From Parasaccharibacter apium (GTDB taxonomy: Bacteria > Pseudomonadota > Alphaproteobacteria > Acetobacterales > Acetobacteraceae), in contig NZ_MEJG01000002.1 of the NCBI RefSeq assembly GCF_002592045.1, forward strand, positions 337,862-401,861: a DNA stretch of 64,000 bases, written 5' to 3'. Positions 1 through 8,633 of this stretch are shown one piece after another. The notes below the pieces were generated by a model. The model saw only the letters and a program-made list of their open reading frames with translations, was not told the origin of the DNA and did no database searches. Position numbers and translations under genes: made by a program. Numbering within the stretch: position 1 is the stretch's first letter; each line of letters starts with the position of its first letter.

Positions 1-336
1 CCCCTGAATCGCCGCCCGGTATAAGGACCGATCCGCCTGCGCACGCGGGCCATGCACTGCCGGCCCTTTGGAGCGATTAAGCAGCTTAAAATGAATCCCC
101 GCTTGGTCCGCTGCTTTGCCCATCAGGCCATCAAAGGCATCAATCTCCCGCACGAGATGGCCTTTACCAATGCCCCCAATCGCTGGGTTGCACGACATGC
201 TGCCTATCGTGTCCAGCTTATGGGTTAAAAGCAATGTGTCTGCCCCAAAACGGGCCGCGGCGGCGGCGGCTTCCGTCCCTGCATGGCCGCCCCCCACGAC
301 GATAACATCATAGCGTTGCGTATGTGATGTACTCAT
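1..336 (-). CDS. mnmG: MnmG (GidA), tRNA U34 carboxymethylaminomethyl synthesis flavoprotein, 5' part only
   Basis: The first 112 codons of MnmG run off the left edge of the window. With MnmE it forms the complex that adds the carboxymethylaminomethyl group to U34 of certain tRNAs, using FAD. The ATG at 336 gives a Rossmann FAD motif ([12 protein letters not shown]) and the family signature [19 protein letters not shown], followed by the [13 protein letters not shown] segment. The gene lies 3' of mnmE on the same strand, 10 bp after the mnmE stop. The two are normally co-transcribed in alphaproteobacteria, often with rsmG and parAB further on, which would lie beyond this edge. The identification is firm; the C-terminal part cannot be seen. 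Confidence 0.95.
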   Translation of the reverse strand, partial: MSTSHTQRYDVIVVGGGHAGTEAAAAAARFGADTLLLTHKLDTIGSMSCNPAIGGIGKGHLVREIDAFDGLMGKAADQAGIHFKLLNRSKGPAVHGPRAQADRSLYRAAIQG

Positions 337-345
337 GCCGTAATG

Positions 346-1650
346 TTACTTTCCTATACAAAACTGGCCGAAAATTGTATCGAGCAGGGCCTCTACATCC
401 ACATGGCCTGTCAGCCGCCCTATAGCCTGCATTGCTAAGCGCAACTCCTCCCCGCGTACCTCCGGCCATGAGGCCTCCAACGCATGGGTAAGATGCTGCT
501 GCGCCTCCTGCAACCCTGCACGATGGCGCGCCCGCGTTAAAGGCGGTGTGCCACGTTGTGCCATAAGCGTGGCAAGATGTGCTTTTAGCCACTCACGCAA
601 GGGGGCTAAACCGGCCTCATCCTGCGTATGCACCCCAAGTTCACCTCCCTGAGTCGGCGTCAAGTCTGTTTTGGTGCGTAATTTTACAGCATGAGGGGCG
701 AGCAAAGGCGTCTCATCCCCCGGCCCGACGAGATGAAACAATACATCCGCCTTCTCCACATGCTGCATGGTCCGGCGGATGCCTTCAGCCTCAATCTCAT
801 CCTCTGTCTCGCGTAGCCCTGCTGTATCAATCAAGCGAACCCGAATCCCCTCAATCATCCACTCAACACTTATCGCATCCCGCGTTGTGCCAGCTTTTTG
901 CGTCACGATGGCTGCATCCTGCCCACTAAGAGCATTAAGCAAACTCGACTTCCCGACATTTGGGGCCCCAGCGAGAACAATCTTCAACCCGTCCCGCACA
1001 ATCTCGCCCCGCTCATCAGCAAGATGAGCCTGCATCTCCTGCGCTAAAGCCCGACACTCTTCTATAAGGGCACCCTCCACCTCTGGGGGAAGCTCCTCAT
1101 CGGGGAAGTCAATCAACGCTTCCTGTTGGGCTAAAATCTGCCGCAATCGCGCTGCCCATCCTGTATAAAGCTGGCTTAATGCCCCATCAGCTTGCCGCAA
1201 GGCTTGATGACGCTGCGCTTGTGTTTCCGCCTCAATTAAATCCGCAATCGCTTCCGCTTGGAGAATATCCATCCGCCCCGCTTGGACAGCCCTGCGGGTA
1301 AACTCCCCCGGCTCAGCAGGGCGGCCACCAAGATGCACAAGAGCCTGCGCTACGGCCTCTATAATCGCCGGGCCAGCATGGAGGTGCAGCTCAAAACTAT
1401 CTTCCCCTGTATAAGAGCGCGGCCCCGGCAACCATAAAATAAGGGCGTGATCTAACACATCCCCCTCATATGTTAAGGCCCGCACGCTAGCGTGACGCGG
1501 CGGCGGTAAAGCCCCGCATAATGCCTTTAAAATCTTACCACTCTCCGGCCCGCTTACCCGCATAACCGCAATTGCCCCCTGCACGGAGCCTGTCGCTATA
1601 GCAAAAATTGTATGAGTGGATGCGCCAGATATGTTCATGCCGCCTTTCAT
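346..1650 (-). CDS. mnmE: MnmE (TrmE), tRNA modification GTPase
   Basis: GTPase partner of MnmG in tRNA U34 modification, about 434 aa. It has an N-terminal folate-binding domain, a helical domain, and an inserted G domain with the P-loop GAPNVGKSS (about residues 228-236), [17 protein letters not shown] (switch II) and KTDL in place of NKxD. It ends in the diagnostic FCIGK, whose Cys is conserved in the family. I chose the ATG at 1650 because AGGAG lies about 6 bp upstream; the family-like start [17 protein letters not shown], 4 codons further in, is the alternative. Codons upstream of 1650 are open but do not look like the family. It is divergent from ogt. Confidence 0.96.
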   Translation of the reverse strand: MKGGMNISGASTHTIFAIATGSVQGAIAVMRVSGPESGKILKALCGALPPPRHASVRALTYEGDVLDHALILWLPGPRSYTGEDSFELHLHAGPAIIEAVAQALVHLGGRPAEPGEFTRRAVQAGRMDILQAEAIADLIEAETQAQRHQALRQADGALSQLYTGWAARLRQILAQQEALIDFPDEELPPEVEGALIEECRALAQEMQAHLADERGEIVRDGLKIVLAGAPNVGKSSLLNALSGQDAAIVTQKAGTTRDAISVEWMIEGIRVRLIDTAGLRETEDEIEAEGIRRTMQHVEKADVLFHLVGPGDETPLLAPHAVKLRTKTDLTPTQGGELGVHTQDEAGLAPLREWLKAHLATLMAQRGTPPLTRARHRAGLQEAQQHLTHALEASWPEVRGEELRLAMQAIGRLTGHVDVEALLDTIFGQFCIGK

Positions 1651-1726
1651 ACAGCACTCCTGCCAGAAAAGCAGCGTTTTGTAGAAAGAATTGACGCTCA
1701 TCACTAAAACAGGCAGCTTAGAGCTT

Positions 1727-2188
1727 ATGCCACAGCTTTCTTTTCATTCCCCCCTTGGTGCCCTCACTCTTAGCGAAGAAGACGGGCGCATCGTCTCCCT
1801 TGATGAAGGCTGGGGACGCGACCAGAGTGAGACCCCACTCCTGCTTCAGGTACGAGACATGATGCAGGATTATTTTGATGGCAAAGTGGTGGATTTCCAA
1901 TCCATCCCGCTCATGCTGTGTGGCACAGCCTATCAAGAGCGCGTATGGGCTGCCTTACGCACAATTCCCCATGGCCAAACCCGCAGCTATGCCGAGCTAG
2001 CCCGCAGCATCGGCGGTAGCCCGCAATCCATCGGCCAAGCCGTAGCGCGCAACCCGTTGCTTATCCTCATCCCCTGCCATCGCGTATTACCCTCTCATGG
2101 CAAAAACTACGGCGATTATAGCGGTTTTGAAGGAGCCGAGAGCAAAGCCTTCCTGCTCGACTTAGAGCGTGAGATGCTCACCCCGTAA
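1727..2188 (+). CDS. ogt: Methylated-DNA--[protein]-cysteine S-methyltransferase
   Basis: Suicide enzyme that removes alkyl groups from O6-alkylguanine by transferring them to its own cysteine. The 153-aa protein carries the active-site motif IPCHRVL, the recognition-helix region [24 protein letters not shown] and the C-terminal [15 protein letters not shown]. Length fits Ogt-type proteins without an Ada domain. I chose the ATG at 1727. A TTG at 1691 in the same frame would add 12 residues that overlap the mnmE upstream region and do not resemble the family. It is transcribed alone, divergently from mnmE. Confidence 0.93.
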   Translation: MPQLSFHSPLGALTLSEEDGRIVSLDEGWGRDQSETPLLLQVRDMMQDYFDGKVVDFQSIPLMLCGTAYQERVWAALRTIPHGQTRSYAELARSIGGSPQSIGQAVARNPLLILIPCHRVLPSHGKNYGDYSGFEGAESKAFLLDLEREMLTP

Positions 2189-2342
2189 AAACGGACTGTT
2201 ATAAAACATACCCTATAAACTCCATAAAAAATTGTAATAATAGCTTTTCCATACCTGCCTCATCTGCCAAAAACGGGCATTTAACAAGTACCAATACCCA
2301 TTACGTAAACAATACCTATCACAGAAAAAATAAAACCAATTT

Positions 2343-2348
2343 TATAAT
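2343..2348 (+). promoter_or_regulatory. Possible -10 element of the cioAB promoter
   Basis: A perfect TATAAT sits about 67 bp upstream of the cioA start in the AT-rich spacer 2189-2414. No good -35 box lies 16-18 bp upstream, so if the element is real the promoter probably depends on an activator. Low confidence. Confidence 0.35.
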
Positions 2349-2414
2349 GTCTCATAAGTCCAATAACGAAAAACTATGGAGTCTTCCTAATTTAACGGAA
2401 AGGAACGATTATTT

Positions 2415-3830
2415 ATGGTTACCGACCATAATATACCCCTGATAATCGCACGAATACAATTTGCACTTACCGTTGGCGTACATATAATATTTCCTGCATT
2501 TTCAATCGGACTATCTGTTTTTCTCACATTTCTTGAAGGGATGTGGTTAAGAACGACTGATAATCGTTATTTAAATCTCTTTAAATATTGGTTGAAGGTC
2601 TTTTCAATCGTCTTTGGGATGGGTGTCGTCTCCGGGATCGTTATGGCTTACGAATTCGGCACAAACTGGGCTAGATTCTCTGCCAAAGCAGGACCGATTA
2701 CCGGTGTTCTACTCTCCTATGAGGTTATGACAGCCTTCTTCATGGAGGCAGGCTTCCTTGGTGTTATGCTTTTCGGACTAAACCGAGTTGGGCGCAAAAT
2801 GCACTTCTTTGCCACTTGTGCTGTCACCACAGGAACGCTCATCTCCATGACATGGATCCTTGCGTCAAACTCATGGATGCAAACCCCGCAAGGCTATATC
2901 ATCGACCCTAAAACCGGCCATTTTTTACCAAAAGATTGGCTGGCCATTATTTTTAATCCGTCATTCCCTTATCGGATCATCCATATGGGACTAGCTGCTA
3001 TGCTCTCTGTCGCCTTTACTGTAGCGGCGGCTGGAGCGTGGCATCTGCTCAAAGCGAAAAAGAACAAAATACAGGCTGATAGTACAGTCCGCCTTATGTT
3101 CTCCCTCTCCCTTTGGATGATTGTCGCCACAGCCCCGCTCCAAATCTTGGCAGGTGATATGCACGGGCTAAATACCCTGAAATATCAACCCGCTAAGATT
3201 GCAGCGATAGAAGGAGACTGGATAAGTGAGAGACGGGCTCCCGAACTGCTCTTTGGCATCCCGAACATGAAGACCGAGCATACAGATTATGCCATAAGTG
3301 TCCCACTACTTGGCTCTCTCATCCTTACCCATGACATTAATGGCAAGGTCCCCGGGTTAAAAGATTATCCAGCAGACCAACGGGCCCCCTCGCCAATTGT
3401 ATTCTTCTCCTTCCGCATCATGGTTGCCTTGGGAGGGATTATGCTGCTCTGTGGTTTATGGTCACTCTGGCTACGCCATAGGGGACGGTTTTTTACACAT
3501 CCACTCTTCTTGCGGGTAATGCTCATCATGGCCCCGGCCGGCTTTGTTGCATTGCTCTGCGGCTGGGTCACCACCGAGGTAGGCCGCCAACCATGGACTG
3601 TGTACGGCTTACTCCGCACAGAAGACAGTGCCTCACCCCTTGCTCTCTCTAGCCTGTCTTTCTCCATGCTCTTTTTTGTCGTGATTTATGTTTTTGTCTT
3701 TGGCTCTGGCCTTCTCATGCTCATTCGTCTGCTCAGAACCGCCCCAGAAGCCACCGATAACACTCATGATGACACCATGATTCTAGGTAGTCATCACCAT
3801 ACGGTCTCTCATAACAAAGAGGTGCCCTGA
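2415..3830 (+). CDS. cioA: Cytochrome bd-type quinol oxidase subunit I (CIO type)
   Basis: Haem-bearing subunit of the inner-membrane bd quinol oxidase, which oxidises quinol and reduces O2 to water without pumping protons. It is 471 aa, shorter than E. coli CydA (about 522), which fits the short-Q-loop CioA branch common in acetic acid bacteria. The N-terminal IARIQFALTVGVHIIFPA segment holds the conserved helix-I His. The segment with FGMGVVSGIVMAYEFGTNW is canonical, and GRQPWTVYG (residues 390-398) is the quinol-side signature. An RBS (GGAAAGGAA) precedes the ATG. cioB follows one base after the stop. Confidence 0.96.
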   Translation: MVTDHNIPLIIARIQFALTVGVHIIFPAFSIGLSVFLTFLEGMWLRTTDNRYLNLFKYWLKVFSIVFGMGVVSGIVMAYEFGTNWARFSAKAGPITGVLLSYEVMTAFFMEAGFLGVMLFGLNRVGRKMHFFATCAVTTGTLISMTWILASNSWMQTPQGYIIDPKTGHFLPKDWLAIIFNPSFPYRIIHMGLAAMLSVAFTVAAAGAWHLLKAKKNKIQADSTVRLMFSLSLWMIVATAPLQILAGDMHGLNTLKYQPAKIAAIEGDWISERRAPELLFGIPNMKTEHTDYAISVPLLGSLILTHDINGKVPGLKDYPADQRAPSPIVFFSFRIMVALGGIMLLCGLWSLWLRHRGRFFTHPLFLRVMLIMAPAGFVALLCGWVTTEVGRQPWTVYGLLRTEDSASPLALSSLSFSMLFFVVIYVFVFGSGLLMLIRLLRTAPEATDNTHDDTMILGSHHHTVSHNKEVP

Positions 3831-3831
3831 C

Positions 3832-4851
3832 ATGTCCGGTCTTGCTTATTATTTGCCCTTCATCTGGGCTTTCATCGTCATTCTAGCCATCTCTATCTAT
3901 GTCATTCTGGATGGTTTTGACTTAGGCATTGGTATGCTCTTTGCTTTTGAGAAAAAGCCAGAGCACCGCGATGTTATGATCAACACCATTGCCCCTGTCT
4001 GGGATGGTAATGAGACATGGATGGTTTTAGGGGGTGCTACATTATTTGGTGTTTTCCCCGGTGCTTACAGTACATTACTACCCGCTTTTTATATTCCCAT
4101 CATCATCATGCTGGGTGCCCTAATCTTCCGTGGTGTTGCCTTTGAGTTCCGCATCATGGCGCACTCCCCCGGTTACCGGACATTCTGGAACAAGGGCTTC
4201 ATGGCAGGCTCCATGCTCGCATCCTTTTGCCAAGGATGTATTCTTGGGGGCTATGTCCAAGGAATCCACACTCATGACGGTGCTTTTGCCGGTGGCCCAA
4301 TGGATTGGCTAACACCCTTTAGTGTTCTCTGTGGCCTCTCTGTCATCATCGGCTATGCCCTTTTAGGCACAACATGGTTGGTCTGGCGCACATCCGATGA
4401 GCTAGAAGCACAATGCCGCCGTTGGTCTAAACGGCTATCCATCCTAATGCTTCTTTGCATCATTGTCGTTAGCTGTTGGACGCCTTTCCTCCATGCGCCC
4501 TATCTTCATCACTGGCTTGCTTTCCCGAACATTCTATTCGGCCTGCCTGTCCCGCTACTCGTAGCCCTATTTGGGTTTATGATGTGGCACAGTTTGGATA
4601 AAGACCACACTATTACACCTTTCCTCTGCACTATAGGATGGTTCCTACTAAGTTTGGTGGGGCTAGCCATCACCATCTGGCCCTACGCTGTTCCCCCAAC
4701 ATTAACCCTGTGGGATGTAGCATCACCTGTTCCCAGCCAGCTCTTCCAACTTGTTGGGACCGTTATCTTGCTCCCTATCATCACAGGATACTCAATTTAT
4801 TCTTACTATCTCTTCCGTGGAAAGGTCACCAAAGCCGATGGATATCACTAA
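3832..4851 (+). CDS. cioB: Cytochrome bd-type quinol oxidase subunit II
   Basis: Second integral-membrane subunit of the bd/CIO oxidase, 339 aa with about eight to nine hydrophobic helices. The N-terminal ILDGFDLGIGMLF and the following VWDGNETWMVLGG are family signatures. It starts one base after the cioA stop and overlaps the next small gene by 14 bp, so the three genes are almost certainly one transcript. I found no cydDC exporter genes in the window. Confidence 0.96.
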   Translation: MSGLAYYLPFIWAFIVILAISIYVILDGFDLGIGMLFAFEKKPEHRDVMINTIAPVWDGNETWMVLGGATLFGVFPGAYSTLLPAFYIPIIIMLGALIFRGVAFEFRIMAHSPGYRTFWNKGFMAGSMLASFCQGCILGGYVQGIHTHDGAFAGGPMDWLTPFSVLCGLSVIIGYALLGTTWLVWRTSDELEAQCRRWSKRLSILMLLCIIVVSCWTPFLHAPYLHHWLAFPNILFGLPVPLLVALFGFMMWHSLDKDHTITPFLCTIGWFLLSLVGLAITIWPYAVPPTLTLWDVASPVPSQLFQLVGTVILLPIITGYSIYSYYLFRGKVTKADGYH

Positions 4852-4987
4852 ATTCATCACATATGATGCAAAGAAGGTTCCCACTTCTTTTTGTAAGCGT
4901 CTAGGCTGGTTCCTCAGCCTCTGGATAGCGGGCACGGTCACCATTATTCTGGTGGCCAGCCTGCTCCACATGTTGATCCCTCATTGA
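4838..4987 (+). CDS. DUF2474 small membrane protein, likely CIO accessory peptide
   Basis: A 49-aa single-pass membrane protein whose ATG lies inside the last codons of cioB (14-bp overlap), suggesting translational coupling. The core RLGWFLSLWIAGTVTIILVA followed by LLHML is the DUF2474 pattern, usually found directly after cioAB. By analogy with CydX/CydH, such peptides are thought to stabilise the bd oxidase; that role is inferred here. A longer reading frame exists upstream in the same phase, but it lies within cioB and has no family similarity. Confidence 0.85.
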   Translation: MDITKFITYDAKKVPTSFCKRLGWFLSLWIAGTVTIILVASLLHMLIPH

Positions 4988-5016
4988 GGGACAACCCACT
5001 AACATAAACCCGTTAT

Positions 5017-5054
5017 AAAAAAGGCAGGCTCCCTAATGAGGACCTGCCTTTTTT
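5017..5054. terminator. Bidirectional rho-independent terminator between cioAB and rho
   Basis: A 12-bp perfect stem (AAAAAAGGCAGG / CCTGCCTTTTTT) with a 14-nt loop. A-run and T-run on opposite sides let it end both the + strand cio transcript and the - strand rho transcript. Confidence 0.9.
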
Positions 5055-5079
5055 GCAGCAACTTACTAACTATAATAAT

Positions 5080-6390
5080 CTAGTTATTCATCGCATCGAA
5101 GAAATCCTGATTCGTCTTGCTATAGCGCAGCTTATCAAGCAGGAAGTCCATAGCATCCATCGTGCCCATAGGAGCCAAAATACGGCGAAGGACCCACATT
5201 TTGGAGAGGGAGGCACGGTCCACCAATAGCTCCTCCTTACGCGTGCCGGACTTGGTGATGTCGATAGCGGGGAAGGTCCGCTTATCAGCCAATTTACGAT
5301 CCAACATCAGCTCGGAGTTACCTGTACCCTTAAACTCTTCGAAGATGACCTCATCCATACGGGAGCCTGTATCAATCAAGGCTGTAGCGATAATGGTAAG
5401 GGAACCGCCTTCCTCAATATTACGCGCCGCACCGAAGAAGCGTTTAGGCCGCTGGAGGGCATTAGCATCCACACCACCGGTCAACACCTTACCAGATGAC
5501 GGCACAACCGTGTTATAGGCACGCGCAAGACGTGTGATGGAATCTAACAAGATGACCACATCGCGCTTATGCTCAACAAGACGTTTGGCTTTCTCCAACA
5601 CCATTTCCGTCACCTGCACATGACGATGAGCGGGTTCATCAAAGGTGGAGGACACAACCTCACCACGCACAGAGCGGGCCATGTCTGTCACTTCCTCAGG
5701 TCGCTCATCAATAAGCAGAACAATGAGGAACACATCAGGATGATTTGCCGAGATAGAGGCCGCAATGCTTTGCAGCATGACCGTCTTACCCGTCCGCGGG
5801 GGGGCGACAATCAACGCACGCTGGCCCATCCCAATAGGAGCGACAAGGTCAATCACGCGGGAGGTATAATCTTTTTGGTCTTTACGGTCCCGTCCCTTAC
5901 TTTTTGCTGGGGCAGGGGCGGCATTAACAGCATCTTGCTGCTCTGTCTCCATCCGCAAAGGACGCTCAGGAAAGAGCGGTGTTAGGTTATCAAAATTAAT
6001 CCGCGTGCGGACTTGCTCCGGAGCTTCAAAATTGATCGTATTGACATTTTGCAGGGCAAAATAACGCTCGCCATCCCGTGGGGCGCGGATTTCCCCTTCC
6101 ACCGTATCGCCCGGCCGCAGGGCAAAACGCCGCACTTGCGCGGGGGAGACGTAAATATCATCAGGGCCGGGAAGGTAGTTTGCCTCTGGGCTACGAAGGA
6201 AGCCAAAACCATCCGGCAAAATCTCAAGAGTGCCCTCGCCGTAAATAGCCTGTTCACGCTCGGCAAGAGTTTTGAGAATAGCGAACATCATATCCTGCTT
6301 CCGCAGGGATGAGGCATTCTCAACCTCCAATTCTTCAGCAAAAGCCAATAGATCAGCGGGAGATTTCTTCTTCAATTCGGCGAGATGCAT
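5080..6390 (-). CDS. rho: Transcription termination factor Rho
   Basis: Hexameric RNA helicase that terminates transcription. The 436-aa protein has an N-terminal helical domain, an RNA-binding cold-shock-like domain ([15 protein letters not shown] and [16 protein letters not shown]) and an ATPase domain with Walker [10 protein letters not shown] (about residues 196-204). Further on are the Q-loop region ([31 protein letters not shown]-loop [15 protein letters not shown]). Residues about 150-174 form a short low-complexity charged insert between the two domains, absent from E. coli Rho. A long, possibly structured leader precedes it. Confidence 0.97.
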   Translation of the reverse strand: MHLAELKKKSPADLLAFAEELEVENASSLRKQDMMFAILKTLAEREQAIYGEGTLEILPDGFGFLRSPEANYLPGPDDIYVSPAQVRRFALRPGDTVEGEIRAPRDGERYFALQNVNTINFEAPEQVRTRINFDNLTPLFPERPLRMETEQQDAVNAAPAPAKSKGRDRKDQKDYTSRVIDLVAPIGMGQRALIVAPPRTGKTVMLQSIAASISANHPDVFLIVLLIDERPEEVTDMARSVRGEVVSSTFDEPAHRHVQVTEMVLEKAKRLVEHKRDVVILLDSITRLARAYNTVVPSSGKVLTGGVDANALQRPKRFFGAARNIEEGGSLTIIATALIDTGSRMDEVIFEEFKGTGNSELMLDRKLADKRTFPAIDITKSGTRKEELLVDRASLSKMWVLRRILAPMGTMDAMDFLLDKLRYSKTNQDFFDAMNN

Positions 6391-6610
6391 GAAATGATGC
6401 GCCTTGGTAAGCCCCTCTCACGAAGGGTGAAAATAGGAAAGAAAACGGAAGTCCAGACTAAGGGCCGATAAAGGCCCCCAAATACTACCAATCAATAGAG
6501 ACAAGCAAAATGACGTTTCTCTAAAGAAAGACTGGCAAAACTGCCTTCCGGTGCGAAGGGAATGACCCGGCAGGCTAGGCAGGACGCCGCCTCCATAAGG
6601 TCCGACCCCT
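6391..6610 (-). other. 5' leader of rho with possible hairpins
   Basis: If transcription starts near 6605 at the promoter noted next, the rho mRNA carries about 215 nt of leader. Two potential hairpins lie near its 5' end: GGAC (6582-6585) with GTCC (6600-6603), and an imperfect 9-bp stem at 6543-6551 / 6567-6575. A GGGCC/GGCCC stem sits at about 6463-6478. No known riboswitch class is recognisable. Rho often autoregulates through its leader, so attenuation is a reasonable guess. Confidence 0.35.
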
Positions 6611-6639
6611 CATTAAGTGAAAGGGGCCGATACTGTCAA
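6611..6639 (-). promoter_or_regulatory. Sigma70-type promoter for rho
   Basis: On the - strand a perfect -35 TTGACA (6634-6639) is followed, after exactly 17 bp, by a -10 TTAATG (6611-6616). It is the best promoter match in the spacer between rho and the GMC dehydrogenase gene. Confidence 0.6.
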
Positions 6640-6669
6640 GACGCCCCCTCTCACTTAACATCATCATAC

Positions 6670-8217
6670 TTACACAACCTTTAGCAGCGCATCCGCTGTT
6701 CGTAAGGAAAGTGCCATAATGGTCAAAGCAGGATTAGCCGCCCCAGAGCTAGGGAAGGTAGAGTGATCGCTTATCCATAGATTCTCAATATCAAAACTAC
6801 GGCCATAGGGATTAACCACCGCAGAGCCTGCATCTTTACCCATACGGCATGTGCCAATCATATGGGCAGCACGGCTAATAACCCGTATATCCTTCGCCCC
6901 GATCGACTCCCACATCTTCACCATCAGACGGGTAGCATGGCGGTGCATGGCCTCCTCATTAGGGCCATAACTATAATCAATGCGCGGTTTTGGCAGGCCA
7001 AAAGCGTCTTTCTCCTCCGAGAGGGTTACGCGGTTTTCCTCCCGTGGGAGGCTCTCCCCGTGCATCCCAATACCGGCACTATAATTATAGGCGGCCAAAG
7101 TTTGGCTTAAAGCTTCACCACGCCGCCCATCAGCACGCACAAGATTTGCCGCCCATGTCAGAGGCATCATACCGAGGGATTGTAGCAAATAGCCCCCCGC
7201 AAAATCCGCATCCTTAGGCCGGAGCATATCCTCAGTAATCGTAAGGGATGGGTATCCTTTATTCGGCCGGATTTCCTCATCAAACACGCCCCACACTTGG
7301 GTGGAGACATGTGTCATGTAATTCCGCCCCACTTGGCCGGAGCTATTGGCCAGACCATTATGCAGTAATAAGCGAGCCGTCTCCACCGCCCCAGCGGCAA
7401 GAACAACAGCCTTACATTTTTGCCGTTCTTCTCGCCCATCTTTTACATAAATGACAGCCGTAATCCGCCCCTGACTATCACGCTCAAAAGCTGTTGCCAT
7501 ACAGCCAGGACGCAACTCCGCCCCATGAGCGCAAGCTAGTGGCAGATAGGTATTATCAACACCTGATTTCGCCCCATTGCGGCAACCTTGATGGCAGGCC
7601 CCGCAATTAACACACCCTTCACGATGACCAAAATGAGGCTGCTCACGCCCTTGCGAAATCACAGCCACAGGCCCATCCGCATGGCGTAACCCTACATTAT
7701 CGCACGCTTTCCGCATTTTAAGGGCTGCTGCATTAGGGGCCAAAGGAGGATAGGCATAATGGCGGCTTTCATCCCACGGATAATGCGCTGGGCCGCTGAC
7801 CCCGATAAAACGTTCAACCTCCTCTATATAAGGTTGAATCTCCTCAGCACCGAAGGGCCAATCAACCCCTTGGCCGGTCTCACTATGGAGATGAAACTCC
7901 CGCTTATCCATTCGTGGTAAAAATGCCCCGTAATGAAGCAAAGAGCCCCCAAGGCCCGTCCCGCTATTATTGCCACCAAAGGCTTGTGGGGTTTTCCCAC
8001 CGGAGAGCCGCTCATGCAGCCAATAAAGCTCCTGCGCGGTTGGCTCATCAGGCGTATGGGACCGCGCTTGAAAAGCCGGTCCTGCTTCCAACGCTACGAC
8101 CTTTCGCCCTGCTTGGGCCAGCCGCGCTATAAGAGGGGCACCACCGGCCCCTGTACCGATAACAACAACATCAGCAATTTGTTGTGAAACATCATTCATC
8201 ATGTTCTGCGTCATCAA
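6670..8217 (-). CDS. GMC-family FAD-dependent dehydrogenase (gluconate 2-dehydrogenase/sugar dehydrogenase large-subunit type)
   Basis: Flavoprotein of 515 aa that probably oxidises a sugar, sugar acid or polyol and passes electrons to the respiratory chain. The FAD motif VVIGTGAGGAPLIARLAQAG is near residue 18. The C-terminal HMIGTCRMG and SSGAANPALT segments form the GMC active site (His/Asn). Cys 202, 205, 208 and 212 (CVNCGACHQGC) match the Cys-rich motif that holds an Fe-S cluster in FAD-glucose dehydrogenases. No cytochrome c subunit gene lies nearby. The small subunit-3-like gene at 8634-9266 is its likely partner but is unusually far upstream. The start has only a weak RBS; Met2 or Met6 are alternatives. 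The substrate cannot be told. Confidence 0.85.
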   Translation of the reverse strand: MMTQNMMNDVSQQIADVVVIGTGAGGAPLIARLAQAGRKVVALEAGPAFQARSHTPDEPTAQELYWLHERLSGGKTPQAFGGNNSGTGLGGSLLHYGAFLPRMDKREFHLHSETGQGVDWPFGAEEIQPYIEEVERFIGVSGPAHYPWDESRHYAYPPLAPNAAALKMRKACDNVGLRHADGPVAVISQGREQPHFGHREGCVNCGACHQGCRNGAKSGVDNTYLPLACAHGAELRPGCMATAFERDSQGRITAVIYVKDGREERQKCKAVVLAAGAVETARLLLHNGLANSSGQVGRNYMTHVSTQVWGVFDEEIRPNKGYPSLTITEDMLRPKDADFAGGYLLQSLGMMPLTWAANLVRADGRRGEALSQTLAAYNYSAGIGMHGESLPREENRVTLSEEKDAFGLPKPRIDYSYGPNEEAMHRHATRLMVKMWESIGAKDIRVISRAAHMIGTCRMGKDAGSAVVNPYGRSFDIENLWISDHSTFPSSGAANPALTIMALSLRTADALLKVV

Positions 8218-8315
8218 ACTATGTCCATCACCTTATGGATAAAGTGGTTTAGGTTGGGGTACATGGGGATTGTACGGGCTTTTATGAGAGCGGTACCGAG
8301 TACTGGGGACGGTAC

Positions 8316-8345
8316 TGTACCCCCTTATAAAAAGGGGATTGTACA
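8316..8345. repeat. Extended inverted repeat with GTAC arms inside the origin-like spacer
   Basis: Outer arms TGTAC (8316-8320) and GTACA (8341-8345) flank inner arms CCCCTT (8321-8326) and AAGGGG (8332-8337) around an AT loop, with a 3-nt ATT bulge on the right side. Confidence 0.6.
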
Positions 8346-8429
8346 CAGGCCCATTGTGGAAAAAGAAGGATAACATCCTAGAGGCCTTGAGTCTTCTTGC
8401 TCAGTGAAGTTGTACACAGTGTGAGTAAG

Positions 8430-8463
8430 CTGGGGTACATTTTTAGAAAGCCGGGTACCCCAG
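8430..8463. repeat. Perfect 9-bp inverted repeat in the origin-like spacer
   Basis: CTGGGGTAC (8430-8438) and GTACCCCAG (8455-8463) are separated by 16 bp. The decamer TGGGGTACAT within it also occurs at 8255-8264. Four T follow on the + strand, so a weak terminator is possible, but the shared GTAC core suggests protein-binding sites. Confidence 0.6.
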
Positions 8464-8633
8464 TTTTCACAGGGTTTAACCACATCATCAATTTATAATT
8501 TTATAAATTAAAATGTTGTGTTGTCGGTCTTTCTTCTCACGCACGCTATGATTTCACGTCATTTTCGCTTTAAAGATAAACCCTCTACAGATGGAACTTT
8601 TCTCTCACATATAGCCCTTTATCCCACCATGTT

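Larger units (their letters stand above)
8218..8633. other. Gene-free spacer with features of a chromosomal replication origin (candidate oriC)
   Basis: No convincing ORF. I see several near-matches to the DnaA box TTATCCACA: TTATCCATA (- strand, 8234-8242), TTTTCCACA (- strand, 8355-8363), TTAACCACA (8476-8484), and TTGTACACA twice (8339-8347, 8410-8418; two mismatches). There is an AT-rich block at about 8484-8520 that could unwind, nested inverted repeats, and ten GTAC tetranucleotides between 8259 and 8458. Strand composition changes here from C-rich to G-rich on the + strand. No perfect DnaA box is present. The neighbours mnmG, mnmE and rho are typical origin-proximal genes in alphaproteobacteria. 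The alternative is a regulatory region for the GMC dehydrogenase. Confidence 0.6.
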
